Positions 50,697 through 62,875 of a stretch of DNA of 64,000 nt are shown here, one piece after another (the stretch's first letter is position 1; each line of letters starts with the position of its first letter). A model generated the notes under the pieces. The model was not told the DNA's origin and ran no database searches. It saw only the letters and a program-made list of their open reading frames with translations. The stretch comes from Leidyana gryllorum EB-2025a (taxonomy: Eukaryota > Apicomplexa): the NCBI GenBank assembly GCA_048772705.1, contig JBLWGC010000036.1:270175-334174 (forward strand). Direction: 5' to 3'. Both the position numbers and the translations under genes were made by a program.

Positions 50697-51227
50697 ATGT
50701 GCAACTGTTCCCAAGCACTCAAAGATCTATGGCGGGAGAATCGGACGACGCTCGTCGTACTTGTCATCGAGGGAGCGTCGTACTTTGCCCTGCTGGGATG
50801 CTTGATCTGGTATATCCGTCAGCACAGCCCAGCCCTGTCGAGAGGGGTGGCGGCCGACAGTTGGTGGGCGATGCTCGCGCAGACAGCCCTGAGCGCGGCG
50901 ATGGGCCAGTTGTAAGTTCGGGTTGATCTGATTGGTAACAGCCCTAATAGCGTACGTTTCATCTTCTTTAACTCGGTGAAGTGGTTGCTGAAGAAGTGTA
51001 CGCAACAAAACCCAGCCCAAGATGAATTCGAAGACCTGCTTAGGCGCCTAGAAATCTGCGGTCGGGATATGGTGCGCAACGCGAGGCAGGCCGCAAACGA
51101 CCCAAATGGCGCGGAACCGGTAACAGCGGCGCGCATCATTGGTGCGACCACTGCGGAAGTGGACGCCCAAGGCCGTCGAGCTGATACATCAAATCAAATT
51201 TACGACTACAAATCCAGTCGTATTTAA
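50697..51227 (+). CDS. Small single-pass membrane protein, 166 aa
   Basis: Two exons, 50697-50911 and 50942-51227, with a very short intron of 30 nt (GTAAGT to ACAG); a second in-phase acceptor 9 nt further (TAATAG) would make it 39 nt. Without splicing the frame stops at once. The N-terminus is MCNCSQALKDLW. A hydrophobic segment (VLVIEGASYFALLGCLIWYI) lies at about residues 21-40 and a second, weaker one near 55-85. The C-terminal half is charged and soluble. No family is recognised. Confidence 0.6.
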
Positions 51228-51864
51228 TTCCAATGATCACAACAATGCCTCCAGATATTGGATGGATGTACAAATTGAATGTGAAGGAGTGACGTTGAAC
51301 AACTTCGTCCCCTCATACTGTTACCACAAATGTTGGACGCACACGACTATGAATGCTCTCAGCTGCCGACTGGCCACTTAGTTCTGACTTCGGGGTGTCG
51401 GCACAAGTAGGTGACCGGCCGTCTTTGGCAAACTGCCTCACCGAGTCTCACTCGCGTTGCTTTGTGCATCGGGGAGACGCTTGCGGGCGGGTCTGCTCCT
51501 GACGCCAGAAGCGCGTCCTTTCAGACTGCTTTCGGAAACCGCTGTCGCGACTCCTCCGTCTCCCTGGCGGCCTAAAACTCGATCTCTCGTCGGCCGACGG
51601 ACTCCAGCACAACGCGAATGATCTGATTGTGCGGGTTGACGGTGTCCTGCAGCGGAGTTCGGAAAGCGCAATCGAGGGGGGTCGGATGAAGTTAAGCATA
51701 TCTACAATATGTCGACACCGTCACGCCCTTCAGAGTCGGTAGAGGCTGACACACGCCACTCTCATTGTATTGGAACCATCATCGAACTGAGGACCGCGCA
51801 CCCTCCGTGCGCCTGCCTGCTCGACCAGGTAGCCAAAGCTGTAATGTCCCGCCGGGATCAGTGG
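51228..51864. other. Interval left of the tandem array, no firm gene
   Basis: This holds no complete gene that I can support. On the minus strand near 51670-51570 a short open stretch ends in DTVNPHNQIIRVVLESVGRR and a stop; it looks protein-like but has no visible start and may be a gene remnant or a last exon. The array homology begins at about 51865. Confidence 0.3.
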
Positions 51865-52288
51865 TGCTCGGTATATGCAAAAATACGACAAACCCTGTGG
51901 TCCGCGAATGGCTTTCGGACGCGGAATGGAACGCTATTAGCAGACGACACTGAGAGTCCGCCTGTAAGTCGTGTAGTAAGCACAGAGATCGAGAATAGAC
52001 ATCAAGTGCCGTACTCAATGCTTTGAGGTCTCGAGCCTCGTCAACACCATACTATAAGGCACTTTATTTTTTCCTTCAGCAAACACTTACATCACTGTAG
52101 TGTGGACCTCACAGCTGCTGACATTCGACTGCTTAGTGCTCCCGATCCGGAAGCCTTACTTCGTGTTCATCTGCACAAGATTTGACTACACGTGCAGTAG
52201 TGGTCGTATTTTTATCTAACCGCAGAGCTCACCGAGACTGATTTTCACTCTGAAGTGATAAGCAAAGAAAGCCGTTGACCGGCGAACT
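51865..52288. repeat. Orphan spacer at the left end of the array
   Basis: These 424 bp match the gene-end side of the spacers found between units (for example the shared blocks ATACGACAAACCCTGTGGTC and GAGTCCGCCTGTAAG), but no F-box gene follows on the left. The homology stops at about 51865, about 185 bp before an F-box start codon would be expected. This marks the left breakpoint of the array. Confidence 0.8.
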
Positions 52289-54337
52289 TCAAGAAGTTTG
52301 TTTCCATTTTGACCACAGGTGACTCGCACAATGTAAAAGCCCCGCAGGCAGTAATCTGGAAGTTCTGGATTTCTTCTCCCTTCGCGGGAACACCTCTTCG
52401 TACAGCGACGCGGGACAGACAGCCGGTAACTTTAACGGAAGATCAAAATACTCCAATTCTCTGTAGCGCTGAGTCAACAACGCACGCCCGAACCACCAAT
52501 CGCCTTTGCAAAAATAGGCGATGAAGTCGAACACTCCGCCGACGGAGGTCTGAGCCTCTCGCAATGTCCCTTCCAACATTTCAGCGTACCACTGAGTGAC
52601 AAAGGCCTTTGGAAGGCCGAAGTAATGAGTGTTTGAGGGAAGTGTTGACTCAGCGTGGACACTTCTTTCTCGCAGCTCTGTCCATTGTTCTGGATGGTCG
52701 GCAGTCTGAGCCCTCAGACACAGACCGATCTCTTCAGCAGAACACCCGATGTATTTCAGCACAGCCTCGAGAGTGGCATCGGTATAGAGTCCCGAAACGA
52801 GTTCCAATTGGACCTTAGGCCACGGATAGTGCAAAAGGGCTGCAGCTTGGAGACCGAAACGGACCCGAACGCCTCTCCGTCGCCAAATGGAGTGCCCAAC
52901 CAAAAACCAGTCAGTCAACTTCGCGATGTTCGACGGCACTCCGGTGACACCGACATATTGAATTTGACACCTTTCAATCAAACGTCGCATCGCTTCCGGT
53001 GAGGCATCCCGTTGGGTGTGAAGGCATAGCACCCGGACACAGTCGGGGGGCCAATGGGCGGGGGTCGCGCTCTCACACAGTCCTTCAACGAGCGCCCATC
53101 CCTCCAGAGGTAATTCGATACGCTTCAGATTCTGAAGGGGCAGAGCTTCGAGTACGCTTTCAGTCAGAGTCGGAGTGGAGTTGTTGTTGACATAGAGAAC
53201 CCGTGTCACCTCTGACCACTCCACTGGATGTTTAATGCCGGTTGCGCTCAGATAAAGTGTATTGTCACTCATCGATCCAAAGTACGGAGGAGGGTACACA
53301 GCTGGAGGTTCGGTCAGTGGGAGCGCGCTCCACCGGAAAGGGGGTGAATCCAGATCCTTTGTTCGGGCCAACCGAAACCATCCGAGGTTCGAGTAGACGC
53401 GCCGCAGCACAGTGCCATCTTCTTGAGTCTCGTTCACAAGCCGTTGTGAATATAGTTTGGTCACGAACGGCTCATTCCGCAGGAAAGTGCGACACAGCGG
53501 ATGCATATGGCGCTCCCGATCGCTCCATTCTCGTCTGAGGTACTCCCAGAGCCTCTGTGACCCTCTGAATGAAAAGTAAGTTAATGCTTCCAGGAAGCCT
53601 CACCTCGCGCACTTTGGCCACGTGTGTGTGAATCCGATTCGGAACTCCACTGGATCGCTCGCCCAATCCTGCGCCTCGGGTAAATGTTGCACAAGACACG
53701 GCGATGTCTGCCATCCCCCGTTTGCCACAGAGGCTGCGGTGTCGTTAATTTTGAAGACCCAATGCCTGAAGTGTGGCTTTGTCACCGACACAATCAGGTC
53801 GTTGCCGCCATCACCGACAGCCCTATAGAGCTCCACCGCCAAATCGTGGCGAATGAAAGGAAGTTGATTTCTTGTGACGACTAAACATTCCAACTCCGGA
53901 GCATCGATAAGCAGCGACCCTTCAGACAGGTGTGAGTCTGAGATGTCCAAGAACTTCAGGTTGGGGAAACTGAAAGTGTGGGTCTGCCACGACCCCCGAC
54001 TTTCGAAAACGGTGCCTATGGTCGCTTCCGTTAATCTCGGCAATCCCCATTGGGACATCTTTTGTAGCAGATCAGTGAATATCAGGCGTTTGAATGTGTG
54101 TCCTGTCCAGCTCAAGGACTCCAGGTGACGGCACGATCGGCAAAGCCACGCTTCAAACCAAGAGGCGCGCTGAACCCAGGCCCACTGTGAGGCTGCGAGA
54201 GAAAGGCGTTGAGAAACCAATAATGAGTTCTCAGAGTGAAGAATACTGTGTAGCTGTTTCGAGATTCCTGCCGCTTTTGTCAGCTCCCACAGCGGTAAGA
54301 AAGCCAGAATTTGGGTCCAGATGTCGTCGTTCAGCAT
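52289..54337 (-). CDS. F-box/LRR-like protein, array copy 1
   Basis: Exons 54337-53604 and 53564-52289 are joined over a 39-nt intron (GTGAGG donor) to give 669 aa. The N-terminus LNDDIWTQILAFLPLWELTK and following KQLHSIL fits the F-box pattern (Leu-Pro-hydrophobic helix, then a Leu/Lys helix), which in known proteins binds SKP1 in SCF ubiquitin ligases. Downstream segments such as FPNLKFLDISDSHLSEGSLL and LQNLKRIELPLEGW look like irregular leucine-rich repeats, the usual substrate-binding part. There is no signal peptide or membrane segment. Copy-specific positions include HYFGLPKAF and FDFIAYFCKGDWWFG. An SCF role is inference from the F-box-like start. Confidence 0.85.
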
Positions 54338-54932
54338 TGGTCAACACAGAGACCGGCAATGTTGTCTGCACACACTCGTGTGCGATCTAGAGCACCAGCC
54401 CAAGCAATGTTGTGTAGTGATGCCGGAGGGGATGTCGTCAGGATTTCCCGACGTAAACTTGGCAACGAGCACTTTACTAAGCGAGACATGGAGCACAGAG
54501 ATGCTGACCGCGTCGCGCTCGATATATGCAAAGATACGACAAACCCTGTGGTCCACGGCTGACTTTCGGACGCAGATTACAACGCCATGTGCCAGACGAC
54601 ACTGAGAGTCCGCCTGTAAGTCTTGTAGTGAGCACAGAGATTGAGCAGAGCCATCAGGTGCCGTACTCAATGCTTTGAGGTCTCGAGCCTGTCAACACCA
54701 TACTATAAGGCACTTTATTGCCTTTCGGCAAACACTTACATCACTGTAGTGTGGACCTCACAGCTGCTGAAATTCGACTGCTCAGTGCTCCCGATCCGGA
54801 AGTCTTACTTCGTGTTCATCTGCACAACATCTGACTTTACGTGCAGTAGTGGTCATGATTTTGTCCAAACGTAGAGCTCAGGGACACTGATTTTCACTGG
54901 CTGAAGTAAAGAAAGCCGTTGACCGAGGAATC
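54338..54932. repeat. Array spacer between copies 1 and 2 (gene-end type B)
   Basis: 595 bp. Holds the copy 1 upstream region and the copy 2 downstream region. The part near the copy 2 stop has the variant GATTTTGTCCAAACG, shared only with the spacer at 62280-62875. A conserved TCGATATATGCAAAGATAC lies about 185 bp upstream of the copy 1 start and could be a promoter element. Confidence 0.8.
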
Positions 54933-56981
54933 TCAAGAAGGTTGTTTCCATTTTGACCATAGATGACTCGCACAATGTAAAAGCCCCGCAGGCAGTAATC
55001 TGGAAGCTCTGGATTTCTTCTCCCTTCGCGGGAACACCTCTTCGTACAGCGACGCGGGACAGACAGCCGGTAACTTTAACGGAAGATCAAAATACTCCAA
55101 TTCTCTGTAGCGCTGATTCAACAACGCACGCCCGAACCACCAATCGTCTGTGCAAAAACGGGCGATGCGGTCGAACACTCCGCCGACGGAGGTCTGAGCC
55201 TCTCGCAATGTCCCTTCCAACATTTCAGCGTACCACTGAGTGACAAAGGCCTTTGGAACGCTGTAGTAATGAGTGTTTGATGGAAGTGTTGACTCAGCGT
55301 GGACACTTCTTTCTCGCAGCTTTGTCCATTGTTCTGGATGGTCGGTAGTCTGAGCCCTCAGACACAGACCGATCTCTTCAGCAGAACACCCGATGTATTT
55401 CAGCACAGCCTCGAGAGTGGCATCGGTATAGAGTCCCGAAACGAGTTCCAATTGGACCTTAGGCCACGGATAGTGCAAAAGGGCTGCAGCTTGGAGACCG
55501 AAACGGACCCGAACGCCTCTCCGTCGCCAAATGGAGTGCCCAACCAAAAACCAGTCAGTCAACTTCGCGATGTTCGACGGCACTCCGGTGACACCGACAT
55601 ATTGAATTTGACACCTTTCAATCAAACGTCGCATCGCTTCCGGTGAGGCATCCCGTTGGGTGTGAAGGCATAGCACCCGGACACAGTCGGGGGGCCAATG
55701 GGCGGGGGTCGCGCTCTCACACAGTCCTTCAACGAGCGCCCATCCCTCCAGAGGTAATTCGATACGCTTCAGATTCTGAAGGGGCAGAGCTTCGAGTACG
55801 CTTTCAGTCAGAGTCGGAGTGGAGTTGTTGTTGACATAGAGAACCCGTGTCACCTCTGACCACTCCACTGGATGTTTAATGCCGGTTGCGCTCAGATAAA
55901 GTGTGTTGTCACTCATCGATCCAAAGTACGGAGGAGGGTACACAGCGGGAGGTTCGGTCAGTGGGAGTGCGCTCCACCGGAGAGGGGGTGAATCCAAATT
56001 CTTTGTTCGGGCCAACCGAAACCATCCGAGGTTCGAGTAGACGCGCCGCAGCACAGTGCCATCTTCTTGAGTCTCGTTCACAAGCCGTTGTGAATATAGT
56101 TTGGTCACGAACGGCTCATTCCGCAGGAAAGTGCGACACAGCGGATGCATATGGCGCTCCCGATCGCTCCATTCTCGTCTGAGGTACTCCCAGAGCCTCT
56201 GTGACCCTCTGAATGAAATGTAAGTCAGCGCTTCCAGGAAGCCTCACCTCGCGCACTTTGGCCACGTGTGTGTGAATCCGATTCGGAACTCCACTGGATC
56301 GCTCGCCCAATCCTGCGCCTCGGGTAAATGTTGCACAAGACACGGCGATGTCTGCCATCCCCCGTTCGCCACAGAGGCTGCGGTGTCGTTAATTTTGAAG
56401 ACCCAATGCCTGAAGTGTGGCTTTGTCACCAACACAATCAGGTCGTTGCGGCCGTCACCCACAGCCCTATAGAGCTCTACCGCCAAATCGTGGCGAATGA
56501 AAGGAAGTTGGTCTCTTTGGACGACCAAACACTCCAACTCCGGAGCATCGATAAGCAGCGACCCTTCAGACAGGTCTGACTCTGAAATGTCCAAAAACTT
56601 CAGGTTGGGGAAACTGAAAGTGTGGGTCTGCCACGACCCCCGACTTTCGAAAACGGTGCCTATGGTCGCTTCCGTTAATCTCGGCAATCCCCATTGGGAC
56701 ATCTTTTGTAGCAGATCAGTGAATATCAGGCGTTTGAATGTGTGTCCTGTCCAGGTCAAGGACTCCAGGTGACGGCACGATCGGTAAAGCCACGCTTCAA
56801 ACCAAGAGGCGCGCTGAACCCAGGCCCACTGTGAGGCTGCGAGAGAAAGGCGTTGAGAAACCAATAATGAGTTCTCAGAGTGAAGAATACTGTGTAGCTG
56901 TTTCGAGATTCCTGCCGCTTTTGTCAGCTCCCATAGCGGTAAGAAAGCCAGAATTTGGGTCCAGATGTCGTCGTTCAGCAT
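54933..56981 (-). CDS. F-box/LRR-like protein, array copy 2
   Basis: Exons 56981-56248 and 56208-54933, 669 aa, same structure as copy 1. Compared with copy 1 it has YRSCRHLESLTW, LDISESDLSEG, CLVVQRDQL, TKNLDSPPLRW, HYYSVPKAF and FDRIARFCTDDWWFG, and ends in KQPS. The central part of exon 2 (from about STPTL to KYIGCSAEE) is unchanged. The KNLD variant is shared with copy 4, and RIAR with copies 3 and 5, so different parts have different nearest relatives. Confidence 0.85.
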
Positions 56982-57576
56982 TGGTCAGCACCGAGACCGG
57001 CAATGTTGTCTGCACACACTCGTGTGCGATCTAGAGCACCAGCCCAAGCAATGTTGTGCAGTGATGCCGGAGGGGATGTCGTCAGGATTTCCCGACGTAA
57101 ACTTGACAACGAGCACTTTACGAAGCGAGACATGGGGCAAGAGATGCTGACCGCGTCGCGCTCGATATATGCAAAGATACCACCAACCCTGTGGTCCGCG
57201 GCTGACTTTCGGACGCAGATCTCAACGCCATGTGCCAGACGACACTGAGAGTCCGCCTGTAAGTCTTGTAGTAGGCACAGAGACTGAGCAGAGCCATCAG
57301 GTGCCGTACTCAATGCTTTGAGGTCTCGAGCCTCGTCAACACCATACTATAAGGCACTTTATTGCCTCTCGGCAAACACTTACATCACTGTAGTGTGGAC
57401 CTCACAGCTGCTGACATTCGACTGCTCCCGATCCGGAAGTCTTACTTCGTGTTCATCTGCACAACATTTGACTACACGTGCAGTAGTGGTCGTATTTTTA
57501 TCTAACCGTAGAGCTCACCGAGACTGATTTTCACTCTGTCTGAAGACAAGCAAAGAAAGCCGTTGACCCGGGAACC
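56982..57576. repeat. Array spacer between copies 2 and 3 (gene-end type A)
   Basis: 595 bp. Its gene-end part has the variant CGTATTTTTATCTAACCG, as in the spacers left of copies 1 and 4. Relative to the others it lacks a short block after GACTGC (TTAGTGCT or CAGTGCT). Confidence 0.8.
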
Positions 57577-59625
57577 TCAAGAAGTTTGTTTCCATTTTGA
57601 CCATAGATGACTCGCACAATGTAAAAGCCCCGCAGGCAGTAATCTGGAAGCTCTGGATTTCTTCTCCCTTCGCGGGAACACCTCTTCGTACAGCGACGCG
57701 GGACAGACAGCCGGTAACTTTAACGGAACATCAAAATACTCCAATTCTCTGTAGCGCTGATTCAACAACGCACGCCCGAACCACCAATCGTCTGTGCAAA
57801 AACGGGCGATGCGGTCGAACACTCCGCCGACGGAGGTCTGAGCCTCTCGCAATGTCCCTTCCAACATTTCAGCGTACCACTGACTGACAAAGGCCTTTGG
57901 AACGCTGTAGTAATGAGTGTTTGAGTGAAGACTTGACTCAGCGTGGACACTTCTTGCTCGCAGCTTTGTCCATTGTTCTGGATGGTCGGCAGTCTGACCC
58001 CTCAGACACAGACCGATCTCTTCAGCGGGACACCCGATGTATTTCAGCACAGCCTCGAGAGTGGCATCGGTATAGAGTCCCGAAACGAGTTCCAATTGGA
58101 CCTTAGGCCACGGATAGTGCAAAAGGGCTGCAGCTTGGAGACCGAAACGGACCCGAACGCCTCTCCGTCGCCAAATGGAGTGCCCAACCAAAAACCAGTC
58201 AGTCAACTTCGCGATGTTCGACGGCACTCCGGTGACACCGACATATTGAATTTGACACCTTTCAATCAAACGTCGCATCGCTTCCGGTGAGGCATCCCGT
58301 TGGGTGTGAAGGCATAGCACCCGGACACAGTCGGGGGGCCAATGGGCGGGGGTCGCGCTCTCACACAGTCCTTCAACGAGCGCCCATCCCTCCAGAGGTA
58401 ATTCGATACGCTTCAGATTCTGAAGGGGCAGAGCTTCGAGTACGCTTTCACTCAGAGTCGGAGTGGAGTTGTTGCTGACATAGAGAACCCGTGTCACCTC
58501 TGACCACTCCACTGGATGTTTAATGCCGGTTGCGCTCAGATAAAGTGTGTTGTCACTCGTCAATCCAAAGTACGGAGGAGGGTACACAGCGGGAGGTTCG
58601 GTCAGTGGGAGTGCGCTCCACCGGAGAGGGGGTGAATCCAGATCCTTTGTTCGGGCCAACCGAAACCATCCGAGGTTCGAGTAGACGCGCCGCAGCACAG
58701 TGCCATCTTCTTGAGTCTCGTTCACAAGCCGTTGTGGATATATATCTGTCACGAACGGCTCAGTCCGCAGGAAAGTGCGACACAGCGGATGCATATGGCG
58801 CTCCCGATCGCTCCATTCTCGTCTGAGGTACTCCCACAGCCTCTGTGACCCTCTGAATGAAATGTAAGTCAGTGCTTCCAGGAAGCCTCACCTCGCGCAC
58901 TTTGGCCACGTGTGTGTGAATCCGATTCGGAACTCCACTGGATCGCTCGCCCAATCCTGCGCCTCGGGTAAATATTGCACCAGACACGGCGATGTCTGCC
59001 ATCCCCCGTTCGCCACAGAGGCTGCGGTGTCGTTAATTTTGAAGACCCAATGCCTGAAGTGTGGCCTTGTCACCGACACAATCAGGTCGTTGCGGCCGTC
59101 ACCCACAGCCCTATGGAGCTCCACCGCCAAATCGTGGCGAATGAAAGGAAGTTGGTTTCTTGTGACGACTAAACATTCCAACTCCGGAGCATCGATAAGC
59201 AGCGACCCTTCAGACAAGTCTGACTCTGAGATGTCCAAAAACTTCAGGTTGGGGAAACTGAAAGTGTGGGTCTGCCACGACCCCCCACGTTCGAAAACGG
59301 TGCCTATGGTCGCTTCCGTTAATCTCGGCAATCCCCATTGGGACATCTTTTGTAGCAGATCAGTGAATATCAGCCGTTTGGATATGAGGCCGCTCCAGGT
59401 CAAGGACTCCAGGTGACGGCAGGATCGGCAAAGCCACGCTTCAAACCAAGAGGCGCGCCGAACCCAGGCCCACTGTGAGGGTGCGAGAGAAAGGCGTTGA
59501 GAAACCAATAATGAGTTCTCAGAGTGAAGAATATTGTGTAGCTGTTTCGAGATTCCTGCCGCTTTTGTCAGCTCCCATAGCGGTAAGAAAGCCAGAATTT
59601 GGGTCCAGATGTCGTCGTTCAGCAT
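57577..59625 (-). CDS. F-box/LRR-like protein, array copy 3
   Basis: Exons 59625-58892 and 58852-57577, 669 aa. This is the most divergent complete copy in exon 2: FLRTEPFVTDIYPQRL, GLTSDNTLY, VSNNSTPTLSES, CPAEEIGLCLRGQ, LRARSVHAESSLHSNTHY and FDVPLKLP. In exon 1 it has HLESLTWSGLISKRL and VFERGGSWQ. The frame, splice sites and F-box-like start are intact. Confidence 0.85.
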
Positions 59626-60230
59626 TGGTCAGCACCGAGACCGGCAAGCTTGTCTGCACACACTCGTGTGCGATCTAGAGCACCAGCCCAAGCAATGTTG
59701 TGCAGTGATGCCGGAGGGGATGTCGTCAGGATTTCCCGACGTAAACTTGGCAACGAGCACTTTACGAAGCGAGACATGGGGCTCAGAGATGCTGACCGCG
59801 TCGCGCTCGATATATGCAAAGATACGACAAACCCTGTGGTCCGCGGCTGACTTTCGGACGCAGATCTTAACACCATGTGCCAGACGACACTGAGAGTCTG
59901 CCTGTAAGTCTTGTAGTAGGCACAGAGACTGAGTAGAGCCATCAAGTGCCGTACGCAATGCTTTGAGGTCTCGAACCTCGTCAACACCATACTATAAGGC
60001 ACTTTATTGCCTTTCAGCAACCACTTACATCACTGTGGTGTGGACCTCACAGCTGCTGACATTCGACTGCTTAGTGCTCCCGATCCGGAAGTCTTACTTC
60101 GTGTTCATCTGCACAACATTTGACTACACGTGCAGTAGTGGTCGTATTTTTATCTAACCGTAGAGCTCACCGAGACTGGTTTTCACTCTGTCTGAAGTGA
60201 TAAGCAAAGAAAGCCGTTGACCGGGGAGCC
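59626..60230. repeat. Array spacer between copies 3 and 4 (gene-end type A)
   Basis: 605 bp, about 10 bp longer than the other spacers, which accounts for the longer period of this unit. It has the CGTATTTTTATCTAACCG variant next to the copy 4 stop. Confidence 0.8.
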
Positions 60231-62279
60231 TCAAGAAGTTTGTTTCCATTTTGACCACAGATGACTCGCACAATGTAAAAGCCCCGCAGGCAGTAATCTT
60301 GAAGTTCTGGATTTCTTCTCCCTTCGCGAGAACACCTCTTCGTACAGCGACGCGGGACAGACAGCCGGTAAATTTAACGGAAGGTCGAAATACTCCAATT
60401 CTCTGTAGCGCTGATTCAACAAAGCACGCCCGAACCACCAATCGTCTGTGCAAAAAATGGCGATGAAGTCGAACACTCCGCCGACGGAGGTCTGAGCCTC
60501 TCGCAATGTCCCTTCCAACATTTCAGCGTACCACTGACTGACAAAGGCCTTTGGAACGCTGTAGTAATGAGTGTTCGAGGGAAGTGTTGACTCAGCGTGG
60601 ACACTTCTTTCTCGCAGCTCTGTCCATTGTTCTGGATGGTCGGCAGTCTGAGCCCTCAGACACAGACCGATCTCTTCAGCAGAACACCCGATGTATTTCA
60701 GCACAGCCTCGAGAGTGGCATCGGTATAGAGTCCCGAAACGAGTTCCAATTGGACCTTAGGCCACGGATAGTGCAAAAGGGCTGCAGCTTGGAGACCGAA
60801 ACGGACCCGAACGCCTCTCCGTCGCCAAATGGAGTGCCCAACCAAAAACCAGTCAGTCAACTTCGCGATGTTCGACGGCACTCCGGTGACACCGACATAT
60901 TGAATTTGACACCTTTCAATCAAACGTCGCATCGCTTCCGGTGAGGCATCCCGTTGGGTGTGAAGGCATAGCACCCGGACACAGTAGGGGGGCCAATGGG
61001 CGGGGGTCGCGCTCTCACACAGTCCTTCAACGAGCGCCCATCCCTCCAGAGGTAATTCGATACGCTTCAGATTCTGAAGGGGCAGAGCTTCGAGTACGCT
61101 TTCAGTCAGAGTCGGAGTAGAGTTGTTGTTGACATAGAGAACCCGTGTCACCTCTGACCATTCCACTGGATGTTTAATGCCGGTTGCGCTCAGATAAAGT
61201 GTGTTGTCACTCATCGATCCAAAGTACGGAGGAGGGTACACAGCGGGAGGTTCGGTCAGTGGGAGTGCGCTCCACCGGAGAGGGGGTGAATCCAAATTCT
61301 TTGTTCGGGCCAACCGAAACCATCCGAGGTTCGAGTAGACGCGCCGCAGCACAGTGCCATCTTCTTGAGTCTCGTTCACAAGCCGTTGTGAATATAGTTT
61401 GGTCACGAACGGCTCATTCCGCAGGAAAGTGCGACACAGCGGATGCATATGGCGCTCCCGATCGCTCCATTCTCGTCTGAGGTACTCCCAGAGCCTCTGT
61501 GACCCTCTGAATGAAATGTAAGTCAGTGCTTCCAGGAAGCCTCACCTCGCGCACTTTGGCCACGTGTGTGTGAATCCGATTCGGAACTCCACTGGATCGC
61601 TCGCCCAATCCTGCGCCTCGGGTAAATATTGCACCAGACACGGCGATGTCTGCCATCCCCCGTTCGCCACAGAGGCTGCGGTGTCGTCATTTTTGAAGAC
61701 CCAATGCCTGAAGTGTGGCTTTGTCACCGACACAATCAGGTCGTTGCGGCCGTCACCCACAGCCCTATGGAGCTCCACCGCCAAATCGTGGCGAATGAAA
61801 GGAAGTTGGTCTCTTGTGACGACCAAACATTCCAACTCCGGAGCATCGATAAGCAGCGACCCTTCAGAGAGGTCTGACATTGAGATGTCCAAAAACTTCA
61901 GGTTGGGGAAACTGAAAGTGTGGGTCTGCCACGACCCCCGACTTTCGAAAACGGTGCCTATGGTCGCTTCCGTTAATCTCGGCAATCCCCATTGGGACAT
62001 CTTTTGTAGCAGATCAGTGAATATCAGCCGTTTGAATGTGCGTCCTCTCCAGGTCAAGGACTCCAGGTGACGGCACGATCGGCAAAGCCACGCTTCAAAC
62101 CAAGAGGCGCGCTGAACCCAGGCCCACTGTGAGGGTGCGAGAGAAAGGTGTTGAGAAACCAATAATGAGTTCTCAGAGTGAAGAATACTGTGTAGCTGTT
62201 TCGAGATTCCTGCCGCTTTTGTCAGCTCCCATAGCGGTAAGAAAGCCAGAATTTGGGTCCAGATGTCGTCGTTCTGCAT
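60231..62279 (-). CDS. F-box/LRR-like protein, array copy 4
   Basis: Exons 62279-61546 and 61506-60231, 669 aa. The start reads MQNDDIWTQ instead of MLNDDIWTQ. Unlike copies 1-3, the frame upstream of this ATG has no stop for about 120 codons, up to 62648; I take 62279 as the start because the other copies begin there. Copy-specific residues include KNDDTAASV, LDISMSDLSEG, PPYCVRVLC, FDFIAIFCTDDWWFG, LNLPAVCP and EEVFSRREKK. Confidence 0.84.
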
Positions 62280-62875
62280 TGGTAAGCACCGAGACCGGCA
62301 AGCTTGTCTGCACACACTCGTGTGCGACCTGGAGCACCAGCCCAAGCAATGTTGTGCAGTGATGCCGGAGGGGATGTCGTCAGGATTTCCCGACATGAAC
62401 TTGGCAACGAGCACTTTACGAAGCGAGACATGGGGCACAGAGATGCTGACCGCGTCGCGCTCGATATATGCAAAGATACGACAAACCCTGTGGTTCGCGG
62501 CTGACTTTCGGACGCAGATCTCAACGCCATGTGCCAGACGACACTGAGAGTCCGCCTGTAAGTCTAGTAGTAAGCACACAGATTGAGCAGAGCCATCAGG
62601 TGACGTACTTAATGCTTTGAGGTCTCGAGCCTCGGCAACGCCATACAATTAGGCACTTTTTTGCCTTTCAGCAACCACTTACATCACTGTAGTGTGGACC
62701 TCACAGCTGCTGAAATTCGACTGCTCAGTGCTCCCGATCCGGAAGTCTTACTTCGTGTTCATCTGCACAACATCTGACTTTACGTGCAGTAGTGGTCATG
62801 ATTTTGTCCAAACGTAGAGCTCAGGGACACTGATTTTCACTGGCTGAAGTAAAGAAAGCCGTTGACCGAGGAATC
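62280..62875. repeat. Array spacer between copies 4 and 5 (gene-end type B)
   Basis: 596 bp. The part next to the copy 5 stop is the type B variant, practically identical over more than 80 bp to that next to the copy 2 stop. The conserved TCGATATATGCAAAGATAC element is present here too. Confidence 0.8.
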
